DNA of 64,000 nucleotides from Vermiculatibacterium agrestimuris (GCF_943193085.1 NZ_CALPCU010000006.1:26251-90250); one strand, 5' to 3'; counted from the stretch's first letter, positions 16,896 to 26,461 are shown. The notes: generated by a model from the letters alone, not told the origin. Translations and numbers: made by a program.

Positions 16896-18233
16896 ATGAG
16901 TGAGGCTGACCCTATGAATTCCGCCCCTGATATTTGGAAAAAAGTTCTCTCCCTGATGGAGGGGGAGCTGACCTCCACCACGCTGAGCACCTGGTTTGAC
17001 GACGCAGAGGCGCTGGCCTTCACCGCCGACAAGCTGACCCTTTATACCCCCACCGCCTTCAAGCGGGATATCATCGTCTCCCGTTACCTGCCCAACATCC
17101 AGAAGGCCCTGCGGGAGCTGTTCTCCGCCGAGTTTTCCGTGACAGTCCTGGCGGAGGGGGAGAAGGACGCCCTGCCCAAGCAGGGAGACGGCTCTTTTCT
17201 CCCGGGAACGGAGGCCTACACCTTCGACACCTTCGTGGTGGGCTCCTCCAACAAGTTCGCCTATTCGGCGGCCCAGGCGGTGGCGGACGAGCCTGGCAAG
17301 CCAAAGGGCTACAACCCTCTGTTTATCTACGGCGAGTCCGGCCTGGGCAAGACCCATCTGCTCTATGCCATCGCCCACGCCATCCACGCCAAATACCCCG
17401 ACTACCGCATCGTCTACATCAAGGGCGACGCCTTCACCAACGAGCTGGTCGCCGCCATCCGGGAGGGAAAGAACCAGGAATTCCGGGATAAGTACCGCTC
17501 CTGCGATGTGTTCTTGATGGACGACGTGCAGTTCATCGCCGGCCGGGAATCCTCCCAGGAGGAGATGTTCCACACCTTCAACTCCCTCTACGAGTCCCAG
17601 CGGCAGATCGTTTTCACCGCCGACCGGCCCCCCAGAGAGATGCTGCGGCTGGACGACCGGCTGCGCACCCGGTTCGAGTGGGGCCTGCCCATCGACGTGC
17701 AGCCGCCGGACTATGAGACAAGAGTGGCCATTATCAAAAACAAGGCCATCCAGCGGGGCATGGATCTGCCCGATCCGGTGCTGAGCTATATTGCCGACAA
17801 TATCACCGCCAACGTCCGGCAGATCGAGGGCACCGTGAACAAGATCCTGGCCTTCCAGGAGCTGATGGGGGCCCAGGTGGACGCGGAGACCGTCACCCGG
17901 GCGGTGCGGGACATGTTCAAGGATAAAACGGAATTCCTCCCCTCCGCCGACGTGATCATTGAAGAGGTGGGAAAGTTCTACAACATCTCCGTCTCCGACA
18001 TCAAGGGCCAGACCCGTACCAAGGAGATCGTCCTGGCCCGGCAGGTGGCCATGTATGAGACCCGCCGGCTGACCAGCCTGTCCCTGCCGGAGATCGGCCA
18101 GGTCTTCGGCGGCCGGGATCACACCACCGTCATGCACTCCCTCAAGCGGGTGGAGGGCCTGGTGAAAAACTCCCCGGAAATGAGCGAGATCATCAAGGAC
18201 ATCAACGCCAACATTAACGCAAGATACGAATAA
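16896..18233 (+). CDS. dnaA: Chromosomal replication initiator DnaA
   Basis: The protein (445 residues from 16896) opens the origin and recruits the helicase. Domain I covers residues 1-85 (WKKVLSLMEGELTSTTLSTWF), then a short linker. The AAA+ domain runs from about 115 with Walker A GESGLGKTH and Walker B VFLMDDVQF, and domain IV carries the DNA-binding signature GRDHTTVMHS. Two starts are possible. The ATG at 16896 has only AGAGAG before it, while the in-frame ATG at 16914 (MNSAPDIWKK) has GTGAGG 8 bases upstream, so the protein may be 439 residues. Confidence 0.97.
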   Translation: MSEADPMNSAPDIWKKVLSLMEGELTSTTLSTWFDDAEALAFTADKLTLYTPTAFKRDIIVSRYLPNIQKALRELFSAEFSVTVLAEGEKDALPKQGDGSFLPGTEAYTFDTFVVGSSNKFAYSAAQAVADEPGKPKGYNPLFIYGESGLGKTHLLYAIAHAIHAKYPDYRIVYIKGDAFTNELVAAIREGKNQEFRDKYRSCDVFLMDDVQFIAGRESSQEEMFHTFNSLYESQRQIVFTADRPPREMLRLDDRLRTRFEWGLPIDVQPPDYETRVAIIKNKAIQRGMDLPDPVLSYIADNITANVRQIEGTVNKILAFQELMGAQVDAETVTRAVRDMFKDKTEFLPSADVIIEEVGKFYNISVSDIKGQTRTKEIVLARQVAMYETRRLTSLSLPEIGQVFGGRDHTTVMHSLKRVEGLVKNSPEMSEIIKDINANINARYE

Positions 18234-18256
18234 GCCCCTCCTATTCAAAAGCCCTC

Positions 18257-18433
18257 TTTTCCACACTTTTTCGTGGAAATGTGCAAGAACTTTCGTGGAT
18301 AACTTTTTTCTCCCCGGTTTTCGGTGGAAAACGCCCTGTGAATACACCCTGTAATGTGTATTTCCATCCCTTGTCCCCCAAAGCGTTTTACCGATTATGC
18401 ACAATTTTTCTGCTCTACTACTAAGACTACGAC
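18257..18433. other. oriC, right part: DnaA boxes and DnaA-trio-like element
   Basis: The dnaA-dnaN gap holds several DnaA boxes: TTTTCCACA at 18257-18265, TTATCCACG on the minus strand at 18294-18302, TTTTCCACC on the minus strand at 18323-18331, and TTATGCACA at 18395-18403, which fits TTATNCACA. Eleven bases after the last box comes CTACTACTAAGACTACGAC (18415-18433), whose complement reads 3'-GATGATGAT, the DnaA-trio pattern of Bacillus unwinding regions. An AT-rich run (AAAAATAAAT) follows. Box, trio and AT-rich order is the functional one, so unwinding probably starts here. Confidence 0.75.
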
Positions 18434-18480
18434 AAAAATAAATCTCTTCTCTTTTGTGGAGAGGGAGAACGGAGGTCTTT

Positions 18481-19605
18481 ATGAAATTTTCCTGTGAAAA
18501 GGCGCTTTTACAGTCGGCTATCGCCACATCCTCCCGGGCCACCGCACCAAAAAGCTCCATCCCCGCCCTGGAGGGGATCCTGCTGGAGGCGGATCAGGAG
18601 CTGCGACTCACCGGCTTCAATCTGGAGACCGGTATTCGCACCGTGGTGCCCGCGGACATCTCCGAGTCGGGCACGCTGGTGCTCTCCGCCCGGCTTTTTG
18701 GCGATATCATCCGCCGGCTGCCTGACGATATGGTCACCATCTCCACCGATGGGCTTACTGTCCATATCCAGTGCGGGGTAAGTGAGTTCCATATCCAGGG
18801 CATTGATCCGGAGGAGTTCCCCGAGCTTCCCGCCGTGGAGCCTCAGAACGCCCTGGTGCTGCCCCGGGCCACCCTGTCCGATATGATCAACCGAACATTA
18901 TTTGCCGTGTCTCAGAATGACGCCCGGCCTATCCTCACCGGCTCCCTCTTTGAGGTGGCAGGGGATCTGCTGACTGTGGTATCGGTGGATGGACAGCGGC
19001 TAGCGCTGCGCCGGGAAAAGCTGGCCGAGGCCCCCGGCCGGGACTTCTCCTTCGTGGTGCCCGGCATGGCCCTGGGTGAGGTGCGGGGCATCTGCGGCGA
19101 CGGGGAGGAGGAGGTCTCCATTACCACCGGCTCCCGCCATGTGCTCTTCCGCATCGGGACGACCCTCCTGGTGACCCGCCGGCTGGAGGGAGAATTCCTC
19201 AACTACCGCCAATCCATCACCTGGAAAAACACCATCAACCTGAAGGTGGATGTTAAGCAGCTGATGACCTCCATCGACCGGGTGAGCCTGATCCTCCACG
19301 AGAACACGAAGAATCCCCTGCGCTGCATTGTGGGCGACGGCATGATCTACCTCTCCTCGGTCACTGCCATCGGCAACGCCTCCGACCAATGTCCTGTGGA
19401 GGGCAGCGGCGACGATTTGCACATCGGCTTCAACCACCGCTTCCTTATGGAGGCGCTGAAGGCGGTGCCCACCGAGCAGGCAAAGCTGCTGATGGGCACG
19501 CCGTCCACCCCCTGCATCATCGTCCCCACCGAAGATGCCGCGGGGGAGGAGAGCTATCTCTTTATGGTGCTCCCCGTCCGCATGAGCGCCTCCTGGGACA
19601 AGTAA
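18481..19605 (+). CDS. dnaN: DNA polymerase III beta subunit (sliding clamp)
   Basis: This 374-residue protein forms the dimeric ring that tethers polymerase to DNA. It begins MKFSCEKALLQSAIATSSRA and ends YLFMVLPVRMS, as in clamp proteins (C-terminal MP.R). Three repeated clamp domains of about 120 residues fit the length. An open frame extends nine codons upstream, but GGAGG stands 5 bases before the ATG at 18481. It follows the oriC gap and is co-oriented with dnaA. Confidence 0.95.
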   Translation: MKFSCEKALLQSAIATSSRATAPKSSIPALEGILLEADQELRLTGFNLETGIRTVVPADISESGTLVLSARLFGDIIRRLPDDMVTISTDGLTVHIQCGVSEFHIQGIDPEEFPELPAVEPQNALVLPRATLSDMINRTLFAVSQNDARPILTGSLFEVAGDLLTVVSVDGQRLALRREKLAEAPGRDFSFVVPGMALGEVRGICGDGEEEVSITTGSRHVLFRIGTTLLVTRRLEGEFLNYRQSITWKNTINLKVDVKQLMTSIDRVSLILHENTKNPLRCIVGDGMIYLSSVTAIGNASDQCPVEGSGDDLHIGFNHRFLMEALKAVPTEQAKLLMGTPSTPCIIVPTEDAAGEESYLFMVLPVRMSASWDK

Positions 19606-19615
19606 GGCGGCCGGT

Positions 19616-19828
19616 ATGGAAAAGACGGAAGTGAAGATCACCACCGAATTTATCAAGCTGGAAGCCCTTTTGAAATTCGCCGGGGTCACCGAGACTGGCG
19701 GCGAGGCCAAGGGGGCCATTCAGGCCGGCGAGGTCAAGGTCAACGGAGAGGTATGCACCATGCGGGGCAAAAAGCTTCGGCCCGGCGACCAGGTGGCGCT
19801 TCCCGGCCTGGAGCTGGTGGTCATATGA
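19616..19828 (+). CDS. rlbA: S4-domain RNA-binding protein RlbA/YaaA
   Basis: The 70-residue protein is a single S4 RNA-binding fold (FIKLEALLKFAGVTETGGEAK, then EVKVNGEVCTMRGKKLRPGD). Homologs between dnaN and recF in Bacilli (YaaA, RlbA) are linked to ribosome assembly. Its stop codon overlaps the recF start (ATGA), so the two are coupled. Confidence 0.88.
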   Translation: MEKTEVKITTEFIKLEALLKFAGVTETGGEAKGAIQAGEVKVNGEVCTMRGKKLRPGDQVALPGLELVVI

Positions 19829-20931
19829 TCTTAAAAGGTCTGGAGCTGGACTTTTTCCGCAACTATGTCCACGCCGAGCTCTCATTTTCACCGAGTGTCA
19901 ACGTGATCTGGGGGGAGAACGCCCAGGGCAAGACCAATCTTTTGGAGGCGGCGGCTTACCTCTCCTCCTGCCGCAGCCACCGGGCCCGGTACGACAGGGA
20001 GCTGATCCAGTTTGGCGTAGACCATGCCTTTTTGAAGGGGGAGGTCTTCTCCCACAGCCGGGACTTTACGCTGGAGGCCCGGATCCACCGGGGGGAGCGG
20101 CGGCAGCTGTTCTCCAACGGAGTAAAGCTGAAGACCGCCGGGGAGTTGGGGGAGGTATTCAACACCATTCTCTTCTGTCCGGAGGATCTGTCCCTCATCC
20201 GGGACGGCGCGGGGGCGCGCAGACGCTTTTTGGACGACGCCATCTGTCAGCTTCGGCCCCGGTACGCGGCGGCTCTGGGAGAGTACAAGCGGCTTTATGA
20301 GCAGAAGACCCGCATACTCCGGGACTGGGAGGAAAAGCCCTCCCTTTTGGACACTTTGGACGATTTCAACCTGCGCATGGTTCAGGTGGGGGCCTATCTC
20401 ATCCACTACCGGGCCCATTTCGTCAAGCGGCTCTCCGTCCTGACGCCCCCCATCCAATCAGACTTTTCCGGCGGCCGGGAGAAGCTGGCCCTGCGGTATG
20501 AGACGGTATCCACCGTCACCGACCCGGAGGCGTCTCCCAAAGTCATCTTAGAGCAGCTTCTGGCGCACCAACAGAGCCACAGAAGAGCGGAACTGGATTC
20601 CCGCCAGTGCCTCTCCGGCCCCCACAAGGACGACCTGGCAGTGGAGATCGACGGCCAATCCGCCCGGCAGTTTGCCTCTCAGGGCCAGACCCGGACGGCG
20701 GCCCTCAGCCTGAAGCTGGCCTGCCGGGAGCTGTTCCAGGAGGACACAGGGGAGTGGCCGGTGCTGCTTCTGGACGATGTGCTCTCTGAGCTGGACAACC
20801 GACGGCAAGCCTTTGTCCTGGAGCGGATCGACGGCGGACAGGTGCTCATCACCTGCTGTGAGGAGACAGGGGCTCTGGCCCGGGACGGCAAGCGGTTCCA
20901 GGTGAAGGGCGGGACGCTGGTTCATGGATAG
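19825..20931 (+). CDS. recF: DNA replication and repair protein RecF
   Basis: This 368-residue SMC-like ATPase loads RecA at single-strand gaps. Walker A is GENAQGKTN near residue 30, the signature motif is LSGPHKDD near 260, and Walker B is LLLDDVLSELD near 310. The chosen ATG at 19825 begins MILKGLELDFFRNY, the usual RecF N-terminus, although the frame is open for 24 codons upstream. Gene order dnaN-rlbA-recF-remB is conserved in Firmicutes. Confidence 0.94.
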   Translation: MILKGLELDFFRNYVHAELSFSPSVNVIWGENAQGKTNLLEAAAYLSSCRSHRARYDRELIQFGVDHAFLKGEVFSHSRDFTLEARIHRGERRQLFSNGVKLKTAGELGEVFNTILFCPEDLSLIRDGAGARRRFLDDAICQLRPRYAAALGEYKRLYEQKTRILRDWEEKPSLLDTLDDFNLRMVQVGAYLIHYRAHFVKRLSVLTPPIQSDFSGGREKLALRYETVSTVTDPEASPKVILEQLLAHQQSHRRAELDSRQCLSGPHKDDLAVEIDGQSARQFASQGQTRTAALSLKLACRELFQEDTGEWPVLLLDDVLSELDNRRQAFVLERIDGGQVLITCCEETGALARDGKRFQVKGGTLVHG

Positions 20932-20942
20932 GAGGGAAGGCC

Positions 20943-21203
20943 GTGTATCTCCATTTGGGCCAGTCGGTGGTAACGCCGTACCGGGACATTATCGGGATAT
21001 TTGATCTGGACAACGCCTCCTGGTCCCACCTGACCCGCTCTTTTTTAGAGCGGGCGGAGCGGGAGGGCCGGGTGGTGAATGCCGCGGCGGATATTCCCAG
21101 ATCCTTTGTGCTCTGTCAGGGCAAGGGGCGGGAAAGCCTGGTTTATCTCTCTCAGCTCTCCGCCGCCACCCTAAAGGGGCGGATGGAAAGCGGCGGATTT
21201 TGA
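20943..21203 (+). CDS. remB: RemB-like (DUF370/YaaB) protein
   Basis: The 86-residue protein starts with GTG (MYLHLGQSVVTPYRDIIGIFDL), the hallmark of the DUF370 family that includes the extracellular-matrix regulators RemA and RemB. Its place between recF and gyrB is that of yaaB (remB) in Bacillus. TAGGAGGG precedes the GTG. A regulatory or DNA-binding role is known for RemA; for RemB it is less clear. Confidence 0.85.
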   Translation: MYLHLGQSVVTPYRDIIGIFDLDNASWSHLTRSFLERAEREGRVVNAAADIPRSFVLCQGKGRESLVYLSQLSAATLKGRMESGGF

Positions 21204-21308
21204 AAAATACATCGATAGAACTAAGGAGGGCGAAGCGGGGGAAAGTCCCTTGAAACAGGAGATTTTCCCATGCTTCGCCAAGGAACAAGAGAAGTTCAGG
21301 AGGTAACT

Positions 21309-23282
21309 ATGAGCGAGGAACAGAAGGAATTTTTGCAGGAAGAACAGTGGCAGGACAGCGTCACCCAGACCGGGCACGAGTACGGCGGGTCTGAAATTCA
21401 GGTTTTGGAAGGCCTTGAGGCCGTCCGGAAGCGGCCCGGCATGTATATCGGCTCCACGTCCAGCTCCGGCCTGCATCACCTGGTCTACGAGATCGTGGAC
21501 AACGCCATCGACGAGGCCCTGGCCGGCTACTGCAAGCACATCACCGTGGACATCCTCCCCGGGGATGTGATCAAGGTCACCGACGACGGCCGGGGCGTGC
21601 CTGTGGACATCCAGCCCCAGACCGGCCGGCCCGCTTTGGAGGTGGTCTACACCGTCCTCCACGCCGGCGGTAAGTTCGGCGGCGGCGGCTACAAGGTCTC
21701 CGGTGGCCTCCACGGCGTGGGCGGCAGCGTGGTCAACGCCCTGTCCGAGTGGATGGAGGTGCGCGTCCACAAAAACGGCAATATCTACGAGGTGAAGTTC
21801 GCCCGGGGCAATATGACCCAGGAGATGACCATCATCGGAAAGACCGACAAGACCGGCACCGAGGTGGTCTTCAAGCCTGACCCGGAGATGTTCACCGACA
21901 CCACCGAGTACGACTACGACGTGCTCCACACCCGGATGCGGGAGGAGGCCTTCCTCAACGCCGGGCTCCACATCACCATCTCCGACCAGCGTGGGGAGGA
22001 GCCGGTGAGCGAGGCTATGTGCTTTGAGGGCGGTATCCGGGAGTTTGTCACCTTCCTCAACCGGAACAAGACCGCCCTCCATGAGGGAGTCATCTATGTC
22101 TCCGGTCAGAAGGACGACGCCATGGCGGAGCTGGCCTTCCAGTATAACGACAGCTATAACGAGACCATTTTGTCCTTCGCCAACAATGTCCACACTCCCG
22201 AGGGCGGCATGCACGAGGATGGCTTTAAGCGGGCGCTGACCAACGTCCTCAACGCCTACGGCAAAAAGTATAAAATTTTGAAGGACGAGGACAAGGTCTC
22301 CGGCGAGGACTGCCGGGAGGGCCTGTGCTGCGTCATTTCCGTCAAGCTCACCGAGGCCCAGTTCGAGGGCCAGACCAAGGCCAAGCTGGGCAACAGCGAG
22401 ATCCGGACCCTGGTCAATGCCATCGTCACCGAGAAACTCACCGAGTTTTTGGAGGAGAACCCCGCCATCGGCCGGGCCATTCTGGATAAGGCCCTCACCG
22501 CCAACCGGGCCAGGGAGGCGGCCCGGAAGGCCCGGGAGTCGGTGCGCCGCAAGACGGCTCTGGGGGGCGCGGCCATGCCCGACAAGCTCCGGGACTGCAA
22601 CATCAACGACCCCACGGTGACCGAGATCTACATCGTGGAGGGCGACTCCGCCGGCGGCTCGGCCACCCAGGGCCGGGACTCCCAGTTCCAGGCCATCCTC
22701 CCCCTGTGGGGAAAGATGCTCAATGTGGAGAAGGCCCGGGCGGACAAGGTCTACGGAAACGACAAGCTTCAGCCTGTCATTACAGCACTGGGCGCCGGTA
22801 TAGGCGAGGAGTTTGACATCAACAAGCTGCGCTACCACAAGATCATTATCATGGCGGACGCCGACGTGGACGGCGCCCACATCCGCACCCTGCTTCTGAC
22901 CTTCTTCTTCCGGTTCATGCGGCCCCTGGTGGAGGAGGGCTATGTCTACTCCGCCGTCCCCCCCCTCTTTAAGCTCAGCCGGGGCAAGACGGTGCGCCTT
23001 GCCTTCTCCGAGGAGGAGCGGGACGCCATCTCCGCCGAACTTCGCGGCGACAACCCCAACGCCAAGGTGGATATCTCCCGGTTCAAGGGCCTGGGCGAGA
23101 TGGACCCCCACGAGCTTTGGGAGACCACCATGGATCCGGAGAAGCGGACCCTGCGCCGGATCACCCTGGACGACGCGGTGGCCGCCGACGAGACCTTCAC
23201 CGTCCTTATGGGCGAGAAGGTGGAGCCGAGAAAAGAGTTCATCGAGCGCAACGCCAAGTACGCCGTCAATCTGGACTACTAA
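21309..23282 (+). CDS. gyrB: DNA gyrase subunit B
   Basis: This 657-residue ATPase subunit of gyrase starts MSEEQKEFLQEEQ. The GHKL ATP site is seen in ALEVVYTVLHAGGKFGG and GGLHGVGGSVVNALS. The TOPRIM signature is EGDSAGGSA near residue 440, with DADVDGAHIRTLLLTFF later. The frame is open 13 codons further upstream, but AGGAGG stands 7 bases before the ATG at 21309. The 105-bp gap before it contains no other gene. Confidence 0.96.
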   Translation: MSEEQKEFLQEEQWQDSVTQTGHEYGGSEIQVLEGLEAVRKRPGMYIGSTSSSGLHHLVYEIVDNAIDEALAGYCKHITVDILPGDVIKVTDDGRGVPVDIQPQTGRPALEVVYTVLHAGGKFGGGGYKVSGGLHGVGGSVVNALSEWMEVRVHKNGNIYEVKFARGNMTQEMTIIGKTDKTGTEVVFKPDPEMFTDTTEYDYDVLHTRMREEAFLNAGLHITISDQRGEEPVSEAMCFEGGIREFVTFLNRNKTALHEGVIYVSGQKDDAMAELAFQYNDSYNETILSFANNVHTPEGGMHEDGFKRALTNVLNAYGKKYKILKDEDKVSGEDCREGLCCVISVKLTEAQFEGQTKAKLGNSEIRTLVNAIVTEKLTEFLEENPAIGRAILDKALTANRAREAARKARESVRRKTALGGAAMPDKLRDCNINDPTVTEIYIVEGDSAGGSATQGRDSQFQAILPLWGKMLNVEKARADKVYGNDKLQPVITALGAGIGEEFDINKLRYHKIIIMADADVDGAHIRTLLLTFFFRFMRPLVEEGYVYSAVPPLFKLSRGKTVRLAFSEEERDAISAELRGDNPNAKVDISRFKGLGEMDPHELWETTMDPEKRTLRRITLDDAVAADETFTVLMGEKVEPRKEFIERNAKYAVNLDY

Positions 23283-23297
23283 GGAGGCGAATGACCA

Positions 23298-25844
23298 ATG
23301 GCAAGCAAGCAGAGAAACCATGTGGACCCGGAGGAATTTCGCTATCCGGATCAGATCATTCAGGAGTCCCCTCTGGTTCCTGAGATGGAGCAGAGCTACA
23401 TCGAGTACGCCATGAGCGTCATCAAGGGCCGGGCTCTCCCCGATGTGCGGGACGGCCTGAAGCCCGTCCATAGGCGGATCCTATACGCCATGTACGAGGA
23501 CAACCTGACCCACGACAAGCCCTTCAAGAAGTCCGCCACCTGCGTGGGCGACGTGCTGGGCCGGTACCACCCCCACGGGGACCAGTCGGTCTACGACGCC
23601 CTGGTCCGTCTGGCCCAGGACTTCTCCATGCGCTACATGCTGGTGGAAGGCCACGGCAACTTCGGCAGCGTGGACGGCGACCCCCCGGCAGCCTACCGGT
23701 ATACCGAGGCCCGTTTGAGCAAAATTTCCGAGGAAATTTTGCGGGACTTGGAGAAGGAGACGGTGGACTGGGACCCCAACTTTGACGAGACCCGGAAGGA
23801 GCCGAGGGTCCTCCCCTGCCGGTTCCCTAACCTGCTGGTAAACGGCTCCTCCGGCATTGCCGTAGGTATGGCCACCAACATCCCCCCCCACAACCTGCGG
23901 GAGGTCATTGGGGCCTGTATCAAGGTGCTGGACGACCCGGAGGTCACCCTTCCCGACCTGATGGAGTGCGTCAAAGGTCCCGATTTCCCCACCAGCGGCA
24001 TCATCATGGGCCGCAGCGGCATCCGCTCGGCCTACGCCACCGGCCGGGGCAAGGTCATCGTCCGGGCAAGGACGGAGTTTGAGGAGTACGGCAAGGACCG
24101 GATCCGCATCATCGTCTCCGAGCTTCCCTACCAGGTGAATAAGCGGATGCTCATCAAGTCCATGGCCGAGCAGGTGGAGGACAAGCGCCTGGAGGGCATC
24201 TCCGACATCCGGGACGAGACCGACCGCAACGGGATGCGGATCGTCATCGAGCTCAAGCGGGACGCCAACCCCCAGGTGGTCCTGAACCGCCTGTTCTCCC
24301 AGACCCAGCTCCAGTCCTCTTTCGCCATCAATATGCTGGCCCTGGTGGACGACCAGTCCCAGCCGAAAATTCTGTCCCTGCGGCACATCATCGACGAGTA
24401 CCTGAAATTCCAGGAGGAGATCATCGTCCGCAGGACGCAGTACGACCTGCGGAAAGCCCAGGAGCGGGCCCATCTGCTGGAGGGTCTGCTCATCGCGCAG
24501 GACAATATTGATGAGGTCATCAAGATCATCCGTTCCTCCTACGACAACGCCAAGGAGAACCTGATGACCCGCTTCGGTCTGGACGACGTCCAGGCCCAGG
24601 CCATCTGTGATATGCGCCTTATCGCTCTCCAGGGCCTGAACCGGGAGAAGCTGGAGAACGAGTACAAGGAACTGGAGGAGCGCATCACCTACTACAACCA
24701 GGTGCTCTCCGACGAGGGCATGGTGAAGGGGATCCTGAAGGAGGAGCTCACCGCCGTGGCCGACAAGTACGGCGACGAGCGGCGCACCGAGATCCAGGAC
24801 GTGGAGGACGAGATCGACATCGAGGATCTCATCGAGGAGGAGGACTGCGCCTTCACCCTCACCGCCGGGGGCTATATCAAGCGCCTGCCCGTGTCCACCT
24901 ACCGGGCCCAGAAGCGAGGGGGCAAGGGCATCACCGCCATGGCCACCAAGGAGGAGGACTATGTGGATACGGTCTTCACCGCCTCCACCCACGACTATAT
25001 CCTCTTCTTCACCAACATGGGCAAGGTACACCGGAAGAAGGGCTACCAGATCCCCGAGTCGGGCCGCACCGCCAAGGGTACCGCCATGGTGAACGTGCTG
25101 CCCCTGGAAGCGGAGGAGAAGGTCACCGCCATGATCCACCTGCGGGAGTTCCCCGAGGACAAATACCTGATGATGGTCACCCGGAAGGGCACGGTAAAGC
25201 GCATCCAGCTCTCCTCCATCTTCACCGCCCGGAAGGCGGGCATCCGCTGTATCACCCTGGATCCCGACGACGAGCTCATCGCCGTTCGGGAGACCGACGG
25301 CAACCAGGCCATCCTTCTGGCCACCCACGAGGGCATGAGCATCTGCTTTAAGGAGAGCGACGTGCGCTGTATGGGACGGGATGCCTGCGGCGTTATGGGC
25401 ATCCGCCTGCGGCCCAACGACTACGTGATCGGCGCGGCCCGGGCCAAGTATGACCACCAGGTGCTCATCGTCAGTGAGAACGGCTACGGCAAGCGCACCG
25501 AGATGGACGAGTACATCCGGGGCGAGGGCCCCCAGAAGCGGGGCGGCTACGGCATGAAGGGCTACCAGGTCACCGACAAGACCGGCCCCCTGGTGGGGGT
25601 GAAGGTGGTCAGCGACGAGGATGACCTGCTCATCATCAATGACGCCGGCGTCATCATCCGCATGGCCTGCGCCGACATCAACTGCTACAGCCGGGGCGCC
25701 CAGGGCGTGAAGCTGATGAACCTGCCCGAGGGGGTCAAGGTCATCTCCATCGCCCGCACCGACCACGAGGAGCCGGAGGAGGAGACCGAAGAGCTCCAGG
25801 GGGAGGAGACTGCCCCCGAGCAGACGGCTCCTGCCGAAGAATAA
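23298..25844 (+). CDS. gyrA: DNA gyrase subunit A
   Basis: The 848-residue breakage-reunion subunit carries the active tyrosine in AAYRYTEARL and, in the C-terminal wrapping domain, the GyrA box AQKRGGKG near residue 540, which marks gyrase rather than topoisomerase IV. It ends in a long acidic tail rich in Glu. The quinolone-resistance region reads HPHGDQSVYDALVR: glutamine occupies the position of E. coli Ser83, and Ser follows where Ala84 would be. The start at 23298 has AGGAGG upstream, 15 bp after gyrB. Confidence 0.97.
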   Translation: MASKQRNHVDPEEFRYPDQIIQESPLVPEMEQSYIEYAMSVIKGRALPDVRDGLKPVHRRILYAMYEDNLTHDKPFKKSATCVGDVLGRYHPHGDQSVYDALVRLAQDFSMRYMLVEGHGNFGSVDGDPPAAYRYTEARLSKISEEILRDLEKETVDWDPNFDETRKEPRVLPCRFPNLLVNGSSGIAVGMATNIPPHNLREVIGACIKVLDDPEVTLPDLMECVKGPDFPTSGIIMGRSGIRSAYATGRGKVIVRARTEFEEYGKDRIRIIVSELPYQVNKRMLIKSMAEQVEDKRLEGISDIRDETDRNGMRIVIELKRDANPQVVLNRLFSQTQLQSSFAINMLALVDDQSQPKILSLRHIIDEYLKFQEEIIVRRTQYDLRKAQERAHLLEGLLIAQDNIDEVIKIIRSSYDNAKENLMTRFGLDDVQAQAICDMRLIALQGLNREKLENEYKELEERITYYNQVLSDEGMVKGILKEELTAVADKYGDERRTEIQDVEDEIDIEDLIEEEDCAFTLTAGGYIKRLPVSTYRAQKRGGKGITAMATKEEDYVDTVFTASTHDYILFFTNMGKVHRKKGYQIPESGRTAKGTAMVNVLPLEAEEKVTAMIHLREFPEDKYLMMVTRKGTVKRIQLSSIFTARKAGIRCITLDPDDELIAVRETDGNQAILLATHEGMSICFKESDVRCMGRDACGVMGIRLRPNDYVIGAARAKYDHQVLIVSENGYGKRTEMDEYIRGEGPQKRGGYGMKGYQVTDKTGPLVGVKVVSDEDDLLIINDAGVIIRMACADINCYSRGAQGVKLMNLPEGVKVISIARTDHEEPEEETEELQGEETAPEQTAPAEE

Positions 25845-25867
25845 GCGGGAGAGACCCTGAAAGAGCG

Positions 25868-26308
25868 ATGAAAACAGTCACCATATACACCGACGGGGCC
25901 TGCTCCGGTAACCCCGGCCCCGGGGGCTGGGGGGCTATCCTCCAGTATGGAAAATTCAAAAAGGAGCTCTCCGGCGGAGAGGCCCAGACCACCAACAACC
26001 GCATGGAGCTCACCGGGGTCATCACCGCCCTGGAGGCCCTGAAGGAGCCCTGCGTGGTGGAGCTTTACTCCGACTCCAAGTACGTCATCGACGCGCTGGA
26101 GAAGGGCTGGGCCAAGGGTTGGAAGGCCCGGGGCTGGGTGAAGCCGGACAAGAAGCCCGCCCTGAACCCAGACCTGTGGGAGCGGCTTTTGGAGCTGTGC
26201 GGCTACCACAGGGTGAACCTGCACTGGGTCAAGGGCCACGCGGATAACGAATTTAATAACCGTTGTGATGAATTAGCGGTGGCGGAGAGTCAGAAGTTCA
26301 AGAAATAG
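25868..26308 (+). CDS. rnhA: Ribonuclease HI
   Basis: This 146-residue nuclease removes RNA from RNA:DNA hybrids. The catalytic residues are in YTDGACSGNPG (Asp8), NNRMELTGV (Glu), SDSKYV (Asp) and NNRCDELA (Asp). The basic handle GWAKGWKARGWVKPDKKP is present, so it is the RNase HI rather than HII/HIII type. The last 72 bp use codons such as TTA, TTT and AAT unlike the rest of the gene, and they are repeated, with only synonymous changes, 225 bp downstream. Confidence 0.94.
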   Translation: MKTVTIYTDGACSGNPGPGGWGAILQYGKFKKELSGGEAQTTNNRMELTGVITALEALKEPCVVELYSDSKYVIDALEKGWAKGWKARGWVKPDKKPALNPDLWERLLELCGYHRVNLHWVKGHADNEFNNRCDELAVAESQKFKK

Positions 26309-26461
26309 AGCATGGCCCTTGGGGCCCCACCAAAGGTGGGGCGGCGCGATAAGCGCCGTGAATCTCGAAGCGAAGCGAAGAGTTCGCGCAGGCGGAATTC
26401 ATTTCCGCCGAGCATATAGAGTCCAAAGGGGCCCCCACACGGCGGAAGCCGGGTGGGGAAC
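26309..26461. repeat. Hairpin-rich element between two rnhA 3' ends
   Basis: This 153-bp element contains at least three hairpins in a row: GCCCCACC/GGTGGGGC, GGCGC-GATAA-GCGCC and GGCGGAA/TTCCGCC. It has no gene. It sits exactly between the two copies of the rnhA 3' end and shares a GTGGGGC...GATAAGC...CGT signature with the smaller element downstream of yitT (53328-53385). Confidence 0.7.

Noticed and set aside
26309..26461. CRISPR array or tRNA-like element
   Set aside because: No regularly spaced direct repeats and no cloverleaf or CCA end; only consecutive hairpins. No CRISPR array, tRNA or rRNA was recognised anywhere in the window.
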